NCBI GenBank assembly: GCA_947165435.1
Contig: CAMVAI010000010.1
Location: forward strand, 1 to 52,394
Length of the DNA: 52,394 nucleotides
Direction of reading: 5' to 3'
DNA from: an uncultured Prevotella sp.
GTDB taxonomy: Bacteria; Bacteroidota; Bacteroidia; Bacteroidales; Bacteroidaceae
A program made the translations under genes and the position numbers. Shown here piece after piece: positions 43,201 to 52,394 of the stretch. The first letter of the stretch is position 1. Each line of letters opens with the position of its first letter. A model generated the notes under the pieces. It had not been told where the DNA came from. It searched no databases and was given only the letters and a program-made list of their open reading frames with translations.

Positions 43201-45156
43201 ATGAAACAGAAAGTGCTCAGTTCATATTTCGCGCCTGTCGTGGCCACACTGGCCAACCTGCTGTGGGCATACGCCGTCTATGGCATCGCACGCATGGCCT
43301 ACACCGCAGAGAACTGGAGCTTCTTCTCGGGCAAGATAACGGCCGACTTCCTACGCGGCGCATGGGCGTTCGACACGGCGGCCATCCTCGTCACCAACAT
43401 CCCATACATCGTCATGATGCTCGCGCCGCTACACCTGAAGGAGACCGACTGGTGGCATCGCATGTGTCGCAGCCTCTTCGTCTGCGTGAACGGCATGGCC
43501 TTGGCGGTCTGTCTGGCTGACGCGGCCTATTTCCCCTACACCCTGCGCCGCACCACCACCACCGTGTTCAGCGAGTTCAGCCACGAGCAGAACATCGGCA
43601 GCATCCTGCTTACCGAGTCGTTGCACCATTGGTACTTCTTTCTCTTGACCATGCTCGTCGTCTATGGTTTATGGCGGCTGTACGTCATGCCAAAACCGGC
43701 TGTGCGCCAGCTGTCCTGGTGGCGTTACGACGGCTGCTGTCTGCTGTCGCTTGCCGCTTTGGCACCCTTCGTCGTGGCGGGCATCCGAGGCGGCTTTGCC
43801 ACGGCTGTGCGCCCCATCACCGTGTCGAACGCCAACCAGTATGTGGATAGTCCCACCGATGCCGCCTTTGTGCTAAATACGCCGTTCTCGCTCTACCGCA
43901 CCATAGGCAAAGACGTATTCGTCGTGCCTGACTATTATACGAATGAGGCTGAGCTGGCCCAGGTTTATACGCCCATCCACCAGCCCGCGCCCACACAGCC
44001 GTTCACGAAGAAGAACGTGGTCATACTGATTGTCGAGAGTTTTGGCAGAGAATATATCGGGGCGCTCAACGAGTATCTGGAGAACGGCCACTATCGGGGC
44101 TACACGCCCTGCGTCGATTCGCTGATAGCCCGTAGCACGACCTTCCGCTACAGTTTCTGCAACGGCAGAAAATCAATAGACGGCATGCCCAGCATTCTGT
44201 CGTCTATTCCCATGTTCGTCGAGCCGTTCATACTGACACCGGCATCGATGAACCACCTGACAGGCATCGCCGACCTGTTGGGCAAAGAGGGCTACCAGAC
44301 GGCCTTCTTCCACGGAGCACAGCGCGGCAGCATGGGCTTCATGGCCTTCGCACGCTCCACCGGTTTCCAGGAATACTACGGGCGCGAAGACTACAACAGC
44401 GACAGCCGCTTCGGAGGCGACGATGACTTCGACGGCATGTGGGGCATCTGGGACGAGCCGTTCCTGCAATACTTTGCCGCCAAGATGACAGAGATGAAGG
44501 AGCCGTTCATGACCGCAGTCTTTACGGCATCAAGCCACCACCCGTACCGCATTCCCGAGCAATACCAGCAGACGTACCCTGAAGAGGGCATCGCTATCCA
44601 TAAGTGCATACGCTATACCGACATGGCCATCGGCCGATTCTTCCAGGAGGCCGCCAAACAGCCGTGGTATAAGAACACCATCTTCGTGTTGACCAGCGAC
44701 CATACCAACCTGACAGACCATGCTTACTATGCCACCGACATCGGAGGCTTCTGCTCGCCCATCGTCATCTACGAACCGGGCAATGCCGACCGGCAGCCGG
44801 AGATGCAGGAGAAGATAGCCCAGCAGATAGACATCCTGCCTACCGTCATGGGCATGCTGAACTACGACAAGCCCTACTTCGCCTTCGGCATAGACCTGTT
44901 GAACACAAAGGCCGACGACACATGGGCAGTGAACTATCTGAACGGCATCTACCAATACGTGAAGCACGGACTGATACTGCAGTTCGACGGCACACGCACA
45001 CGGGCCGTCTATGCGCTGAGCGACTCGCTGATGCAGCACAACCTGGCAGGCCAACGCCCGGAGCAGCCGCTGATGGAGCAAGAGGTGAAGGCCATCATAC
45101 AGCAGTATATGGAGCGCATGACGCAAGACCGTCTGCGCCCCGACAAAGACAGGTAG
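43201..45156 (+). CDS. LTA synthase/sulfatase-family membrane protein
   Basis: The 651-residue protein has about five N-terminal membrane helices and an extracytoplasmic sulfatase-fold domain of the LtaS/MdoB type (from about residue 275; NVVILIVESFGREYIGALN). The site that normally holds the nucleophilic Thr is Ser325 in NGRKSIDGMPSIL. Family members transfer phosphoglycerol or phosphoethanolamine to cell-surface glycans. Bacteroidetes lack lipoteichoic acid, so the substrate is something else and is unknown. The start at 43201 immediately follows miaB. It is followed by a small unknown gene 3 bp later. Confidence 0.9.
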   Translation: MKQKVLSSYFAPVVATLANLLWAYAVYGIARMAYTAENWSFFSGKITADFLRGAWAFDTAAILVTNIPYIVMMLAPLHLKETDWWHRMCRSLFVCVNGMALAVCLADAAYFPYTLRRTTTTVFSEFSHEQNIGSILLTESLHHWYFFLLTMLVVYGLWRLYVMPKPAVRQLSWWRYDGCCLLSLAALAPFVVAGIRGGFATAVRPITVSNANQYVDSPTDAAFVLNTPFSLYRTIGKDVFVVPDYYTNEAELAQVYTPIHQPAPTQPFTKKNVVILIVESFGREYIGALNEYLENGHYRGYTPCVDSLIARSTTFRYSFCNGRKSIDGMPSILSSIPMFVEPFILTPASMNHLTGIADLLGKEGYQTAFFHGAQRGSMGFMAFARSTGFQEYYGREDYNSDSRFGGDDDFDGMWGIWDEPFLQYFAAKMTEMKEPFMTAVFTASSHHPYRIPEQYQQTYPEEGIAIHKCIRYTDMAIGRFFQEAAKQPWYKNTIFVLTSDHTNLTDHAYYATDIGGFCSPIVIYEPGNADRQPEMQEKIAQQIDILPTVMGMLNYDKPYFAFGIDLLNTKADDTWAVNYLNGIYQYVKHGLILQFDGTRTRAVYALSDSLMQHNLAGQRPEQPLMEQEVKAIIQQYMERMTQDRLRPDKDR

Positions 45157-45159
45157 GCC

Positions 45160-45600
45160 ATGTCGCTGAATATGCTGCGACTGCAGGCCATGAAGGCTGC
45201 CACAGTCGTAGAACGCTATTTCCCACCCAAGAACGCCAACGAGGCATACGCCATCGTGGCAGCACTGAACAGGCTGAATGCGCTGGTGAAGCTGCCGCAG
45301 TTCTTCACCGTCACACGCCATCGTGGACTCTGCGGGCTGTATGCCTACAGCCGCTTCCACCTGTTGCCCTGCATCTACAGGAACATCACCATACACGGCC
45401 ACTTTGCCCGCGTGATGAACACCGACAAGAAGATAGCCATCTACGCCTTGATGCAGGAACGCTTCATCACCGATTTCGTCTATGACAGCATCTGGTACGA
45501 CAGCACCAACTACCGCCTCATGGGACGTAGCGGCTCCCAGCTGTCCGTCATCCACGACCTTGCGCCGTGGGCGAGGAACAGACCGAAGGTCGCTACGTAA
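45160..45600 (+). CDS. Small protein of unknown function in the miaB-sulfatase operon
   Basis: I do not recognise this 146-residue protein. It has no signal peptide and no membrane helix, is basic and rich in Arg/Tyr, and contains two conserved-looking stretches: MKAATVVERYFPPKNANEAY and FITDFVYDSIWYDS. The 3-bp gap from the sulfatase gene and the shared strand argue for co-translation. It may be a cytoplasmic partner, but no function can be assigned. Confidence 0.75.
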   Translation: MSLNMLRLQAMKAATVVERYFPPKNANEAYAIVAALNRLNALVKLPQFFTVTRHRGLCGLYAYSRFHLLPCIYRNITIHGHFARVMNTDKKIAIYALMQERFITDFVYDSIWYDSTNYRLMGRSGSQLSVIHDLAPWARNRPKVAT

Positions 45601-45610
45601 TGTTATGCAA

Positions 45611-45645
45611 ATGTTATGCTGAAGAAAAAGGCTGCTACATAACAT
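45611..45645. terminator. Possible bidirectional terminator between convergent genes
   Basis: ATGTTATG (45611-45618) and CATAACAT (45638-45645) could pair, between the ends of the unknown gene and the GH13 gene. The T-run is poor, so confidence is low. Confidence 0.25.
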
Positions 45646-45647
45646 GT

Positions 45648-47579
45648 TCAAAACTCCAGCACCAGGGTCTGACGGGGCTTCATGGTCAGATTCTTCGACA
45701 AATCGTAGTAACGCCCCGTGGGTACATCCTGCACTCGGCGGATGTCCTGACCGTCGTTCAGCAGCTCAGCATAGCGCTTCACCTCAAGCACAGCCTCCTT
45801 GGTAGTGCCGTTGACGATGGTCATCACGGTGTTGCGGTGCCACCGGCGGGCGATGACATAGATGCCATTATGCGGAATGAACTGCGTCTGGTAGCCACGA
45901 ATGATGGTCTCGTTGCCCTGTCGCCAGTGCAGCAGCCGACTGAGCCAGCGGAACATAGCGTTCTCCTGACGGGTACGCCCCTGAGCCGTAAAGGCATTGT
46001 GCTTGTCGCCGGGGAAACCGCCGGGGAAGTCCTTGCGCACATGTCCGTCGGTCACCTCCTTCGTGCCGTTCATCATGATTTCCGTGCCATAGTACAACTG
46101 CGGAATGCGGCGCACGGTAAGCAGCAGGGCCAGAGCCTGCTTGAGTGCCAGCGAGTCGCGCCCGTTGCCTAAGAAGCGGTCGGTATCATGGTTGTCGATG
46201 AAAGCCATCACACTCGACGGATTGGGGTACAGGTAGTCGTAGCAGAACGAGTTGTACAGCCGGTTCATGCCCATCCACCATGCGTCGGTCTCCTCGTGCT
46301 TGGCCGAGTCGAGCTTCTCCTGGAACGAGAAGTCCATGACGGTCTTCAGGTACGAGTTAAGGTCGCTCAGCTTCGAGTCTTTCTGCCATGCGGCAGTGTA
46401 GGCAGGCTGTGTCACCCACGTCTCACCGACGGTATTGAAGTTAGGATATTCCACGTCCAGCTCCTTCATCCATTGAGCCATGGGTTCGCGATAGGCGTAG
46501 GGATAGGTGTCCATGCGGATGCCGTCAATGCCCGCCGTCTCTATCCACCAGATGCTGTTCTGGATGAGGTAGCGCATCAGGTGCGGATTGTTCTGGTTCA
46601 GGTCGGGCATGGTCGATACGAACCACCCCTCCACCGTCTCACGCTTGTCCACCTCCGAGGCGTAGGGGTCGAGGGCCGGTGTCAGCTTATAACTCGTCTG
46701 CAGGAAACTGGTGTTGCGCGAATCACTGGTGCCCCCCGACTCCTTGAGCCAGTCGCTCAGGTTGAACCAGTCCTTCGACGGCATATCGGCCACCCATGGG
46801 TGCTCAAAGCCACAGTGGTTGAAAATCATGTCCATCACCACCTTCAGTCCCTTCTTATGGCACTCGTCAATCAGCTGGCGATACGCCTCATTGCTGCCGA
46901 ATCGGGGATCAACACGATAATAGTTCGTGCAGGCATAGCCGTGGTACGTTGACCAGCGGTCCTGGTCGGGCGAGTCGTTCTCCAGGATAGGCGTAAACCA
47001 GAGTGCCGTGACGCCCAGCTCGTTGAAATAGTCCAGATGCTGGCGCAGTCCTTCCAGGTCGCCTCCGTGGCGCAGCGACGGCTCGTTGCGGTCTTCACGA
47101 TAGCTACGCATGCCGGCCATCTGCTTCTGATGGTTCGGTCCCTGCGCAAAGCGGTCGGGCATGAGCAGGTAGAGCACGTCGCTGATGTCGAAGCCCTTTC
47201 GCTGGTCGCCGCCCATCTCGCGCTGCTTCAGCTGATAGTCCACGGCGAAGCGCTGTCCTTTACCCTTAGGCTTGGCAGGTTTGGTCACAAACTGTAGGGT
47301 CATTGTGCCCGGCTTGGCATCCTTGATATTCAGATAGATGAACAGATAGTTCGGCGAGTCGAGGCGCACCAGACTGTCGATGCGCACGCCGGGATAATCG
47401 GTAGTCACCGATTCCACATCGCGGATGCCTTTCCCATAAACCATCAGCTGCACTGAGGGATTCTTCATGCCCACATACCAGTCGGTGGGTTCTATGCGGT
47501 CGATAATGGTTTTCTTTGCTGCCATAGCTGTCATACTGAGGGCCATGAAGACCCATAAGACGAATAATTTCTGTTTCAT
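45648..47579 (-). CDS. susA: GH13 alpha-glucanase, SusA-like neopullulanase/cyclomaltodextrinase
   Basis: The 643-residue periplasmic enzyme hydrolyses maltodextrins and pullulan. It has a signal peptide (to TAMAA, about residue 20) and an N-terminal cyclomaltodextrinase-type beta domain (about 22-120). The catalytic (beta/alpha)8 barrel has nucleophile Asp357 (GIRMDTYPY), acid/base Glu386 (VGETWV) and Asp465 (FIDNHDTDR). The order resembles SusA of Bacteroides thetaiotaomicron. It is the last gene of the starch cluster, 76 bp after the pullulanase gene. Confidence 0.9.
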   Translation of the reverse strand: MKQKLFVLWVFMALSMTAMAAKKTIIDRIEPTDWYVGMKNPSVQLMVYGKGIRDVESVTTDYPGVRIDSLVRLDSPNYLFIYLNIKDAKPGTMTLQFVTKPAKPKGKGQRFAVDYQLKQREMGGDQRKGFDISDVLYLLMPDRFAQGPNHQKQMAGMRSYREDRNEPSLRHGGDLEGLRQHLDYFNELGVTALWFTPILENDSPDQDRWSTYHGYACTNYYRVDPRFGSNEAYRQLIDECHKKGLKVVMDMIFNHCGFEHPWVADMPSKDWFNLSDWLKESGGTSDSRNTSFLQTSYKLTPALDPYASEVDKRETVEGWFVSTMPDLNQNNPHLMRYLIQNSIWWIETAGIDGIRMDTYPYAYREPMAQWMKELDVEYPNFNTVGETWVTQPAYTAAWQKDSKLSDLNSYLKTVMDFSFQEKLDSAKHEETDAWWMGMNRLYNSFCYDYLYPNPSSVMAFIDNHDTDRFLGNGRDSLALKQALALLLTVRRIPQLYYGTEIMMNGTKEVTDGHVRKDFPGGFPGDKHNAFTAQGRTRQENAMFRWLSRLLHWRQGNETIIRGYQTQFIPHNGIYVIARRWHRNTVMTIVNGTTKEAVLEVKRYAELLNDGQDIRRVQDVPTGRYYDLSKNLTMKPRQTLVLEF

Positions 47580-47608
47580 GATACGATTGTTTATGTGATT
47601 ATATGTAT

Positions 47609-47666
47609 GCCCTGCGTCAGTCGTGCAGGATGCTTCATTGCCAGCAAGCCCTGCGTCAGTCGTGCA
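47609..47666. repeat. Direct repeat of 19 nt at the pulA 3' end
   Basis: GCCCTGCGTCAGTCGTGCA occurs at 47609-47627 and 47648-47666. The second copy spans the pullulanase stop codon, so a piece of the gene end has been duplicated into the spacer. Confidence 0.8.
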
Positions 47667-49563
47667 AAATCAGTGCCGACTGCGGGGCCACCGTCACCTG
47701 CTTTCCGTTCAGTTTGCCAAGTCCCTGTTCGCTGATGACACCGTCGCTACACACCTTGGTATATTTGCCCGAAGGGATGCTGACCGGCTGTGCCTGACGC
47801 GAGGCGTTCAGGATGACGATGATGTTCCGCCAGTCGTCGCGCCCGGCATAGTTCTTCAGGCGGAAAGCCACCACCTGCTTGGGAGCGTCAAGGAACTCCA
47901 GGTGTTTGCGCACAAGGTCGGCATTGCCCAGCCGGAAGGCAGGATGGTGCTTGCGGAGCTGTATCAGGTTGCGATAGTATTCAAACACCTGCGGGTACCG
48001 CTGCAGGTTCTGCCAGTCCAAGTGGTTGATGCTGTCGGGCGACTCGTAGCTGTTATGTACGCCCTTCTTGTCGCGCAGCAGTTCCTCGCCACACAACATG
48101 AACGGCACCCCCTGCGACGTGAACACTGCCGTCTGTGCCAGCAGGTCGAGGCGTATCAGTTCGTCTTTCGACAGGCGGGGAATGCTGGCCTTCAGACGAT
48201 CCACCAAGCACATGTCGTCGTGACAGCTCACATAGCTGATCATCTGCGTAGGCTCCTGTGTCCATGCCGTCTTCGAATAGTTCACCTTCGCCATATCCAC
48301 CTGCGGATGACTGATGGCACCCACGATGCCGAACTTCACACTCTCTTCCATGTTCGCAGCCCCCCCGAGGATGCCGGGCTTCGTGTCGTTGTCAAACGGT
48401 CCGCGCAGCGCGTCGCGTATCTCGTCAGAGAAGGCTGCGATGCCCGGCATGCGGTTTACATGCGCCTTCATAGCCAGCTTTTCCTGCGGATAGGCACAGC
48501 TGCCTGCGCTCCACCCCTCGCCATACATCACGATGGTAGGATCTATCGCGTCCAGCATCTGCCGTATCTCGTTCATGGTCTCGATGTCGTGAACACCCAT
48601 CAGGTCGAAGCGGAAGCCGTCGATGTGGTATTCCTGCACCCAGTATTTCACGCTCTCCTTCATGAAGCGGCGCATCATCGGCCGTTCCGAAGCCGTCTCG
48701 TTGCCACAGCCGGAGCCGTTGCTGTATGTCCCGTCCCCGTTCTTCCTGTAGTAATAGTCAGGAAAGGTACGCTGGAAGTTGGAGTGGTCAATGTCATACG
48801 TATGGTTGTACACCACGTCCAGAATGACACTGATGCCCGCCTTGTGCAGGGCCTGCACCATCTGCTTAAACTCACGGATGCGCACCTCCGGCCGTGTGGG
48901 GTCGGTAGAGTAAGACCCCTCCGGCACGTTGTAGTTCACGGGGTCATAGCCCCAGTTATACTGTGGCACGTCCAGCCGCGTCTCATCTACCGAGCCGAAG
49001 TCATAGCTTGGCAAGATGTGTACGGCATTGACGCCCAGCCGCTGCAGGTGACTGATGGCCCACGGCTCAGTGAGCGCGAGAAACTTCCCCGGATGCTTCG
49101 CGTCACTACGGGCAATGGAGAAGTCGCGATGGTGCATCTCGTAAATCACCAGGTCGGCAGGCGACTTCACCACCGGCCTCCGGTCACTCTCCCACCCCGC
49201 CGGGTCGGTATCGCGCAGGTCGATAATCATGGCCTGCCGACCGTTCACGCCGACGGCCTTGGCAAAGACACCCGGTGTCTCGCCGCGCCCCGTGTCGAAA
49301 GTATAATACTGCCCTTTCTGGTTGCCCTTCACGGTGGCTGTCCACAGACAGTCGCCCGCCTTGGTCATCTTGATTTTCTTCTTGCCCACCTTCACGACAC
49401 ACTTGGCATCGTTCGGGGCGAACAGTTTGAACACGGTCTGCTGCGGCGAGTAGGTCATCTCGTCGAAGCAGAAGTCCGGGGCTTGAACTGCTGTCAAGTC
49501 CTGCGCATGAATCGTGGTCGTTGCCATCAACAGCAGCGTGGTTAACATGGTCTTGTTCGTCAT
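47656..49563 (-). CDS. pulA: Type I pullulanase (GH13_14)
   Basis: The 635-residue debranching enzyme cleaves alpha-1,6 links of pullulan and limit dextrins. It has a signal peptide (to TIHAQ, about residue 21). An N-terminal carbohydrate-binding/E-set region (about 30-125) precedes the barrel. The type I pullulanase signature YNWGYDP is present. Catalytic segments are GFRFDLM (nucleophile Asp), YGEGWSAG (acid Glu) and VSCHDD. It lies 16 bp after the GH97 gene, and the stop codon region is duplicated in the spacer. Confidence 0.93.
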   Translation of the reverse strand: MTNKTMLTTLLLMATTTIHAQDLTAVQAPDFCFDEMTYSPQQTVFKLFAPNDAKCVVKVGKKKIKMTKAGDCLWTATVKGNQKGQYYTFDTGRGETPGVFAKAVGVNGRQAMIIDLRDTDPAGWESDRRPVVKSPADLVIYEMHHRDFSIARSDAKHPGKFLALTEPWAISHLQRLGVNAVHILPSYDFGSVDETRLDVPQYNWGYDPVNYNVPEGSYSTDPTRPEVRIREFKQMVQALHKAGISVILDVVYNHTYDIDHSNFQRTFPDYYYRKNGDGTYSNGSGCGNETASERPMMRRFMKESVKYWVQEYHIDGFRFDLMGVHDIETMNEIRQMLDAIDPTIVMYGEGWSAGSCAYPQEKLAMKAHVNRMPGIAAFSDEIRDALRGPFDNDTKPGILGGAANMEESVKFGIVGAISHPQVDMAKVNYSKTAWTQEPTQMISYVSCHDDMCLVDRLKASIPRLSKDELIRLDLLAQTAVFTSQGVPFMLCGEELLRDKKGVHNSYESPDSINHLDWQNLQRYPQVFEYYRNLIQLRKHHPAFRLGNADLVRKHLEFLDAPKQVVAFRLKNYAGRDDWRNIIVILNASRQAQPVSIPSGKYTKVCSDGVISEQGLGKLNGKQVTVAPQSALILHD

Positions 49564-49579
49564 ATTCTTCTCTCTCGTT

Positions 49580-52394
<2,815 letters not shown>

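Overview
The window reads as chromosomal DNA of a Bacteroidales bacterium, most likely Prevotella or a close relative. The pointers are a SprA-type type IX secretion (T9SS) translocon, a BspA-like leucine-rich repeat surface protein, cohesin-like and dockerin proteins with Prevotella-style C-terminal tails, cytochrome bd preceded by a DUF4492 protein, a Sus-like starch cluster, and many promoters matching the Bacteroidetes consensus (TTTG or TTG, then about 19-20 nt, then TAnnTTTG). No rRNA, tRNA or CRISPR was seen.

Layout. 1-2033: a repeat module plus an AAA-ATPase/PD-(D/E)XK nuclease gene. 2103-5294: minus-strand genes for an FtsX/LolE-like permease, RbfA and two FKBP prolyl isomerases. 5512-8773: Sir2 deacylase, then dacB and mscS on the minus strand, and a broken Rpn-family gene. 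8777-18911: nadB, a 309-bp element with 46-bp terminal inverted repeats, then the huge sprA and ruvA. 19062-24233: four secreted cohesin-like, dockerin or T9SS-tail proteins surrounding ddh (diaminopimelate dehydrogenase) and a second repeat module. 24331-26924: an Rpn/PDDEXK_2 gene divergent from a histidine phosphatase. 26956-32907: a five-gene minus-strand operon for a tripartite efflux system (coiled-coil protein, TolC, HlyD, two ABC-2 permeases). 33126-36263: DUF4492-cydA-cydB. 36291-36818: a third repeat module. 36955-45600: BspA-like protein, candidate small RNAs, greA, HIT protein, miaB, an LTA-synthase-like sulfatase and a small unknown protein. 45648-52394: a minus-strand starch/maltodextrin cluster (malQ end, GH97 susB, type I pullulanase, GH13 susA).

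The most unusual structure is a composite intergenic repeat present three times. It has a long perfect or near-perfect hairpin, an AT run, a second smaller dyad, and a tandem array of 21-nt units. The copies at 1-2033 and 36291-36818 are inverted relative to each other and nearly identical. They differ mainly in that the left one carries a promoter-driven AAA-ATPase/nuclease gene, while the right one has the promoter joined directly to the downstream repeat, as if the gene had been deleted at a TGCC microhomology. This suggests the nuclease gene and repeat form one dispersing unit with gene-less derivatives. Related 21-nt units also occur inverted inside the element between nadB and sprA.

Functionally, SprA would export T9SS substrates. 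Several neighbours (19062, 22882) carry lysine-rich C-terminal tails of that type, and others (19755, 23538, 36955) end in dockerin repeats. The starch genes at the right edge act together on alpha-glucans in the periplasm and at the cell surface.
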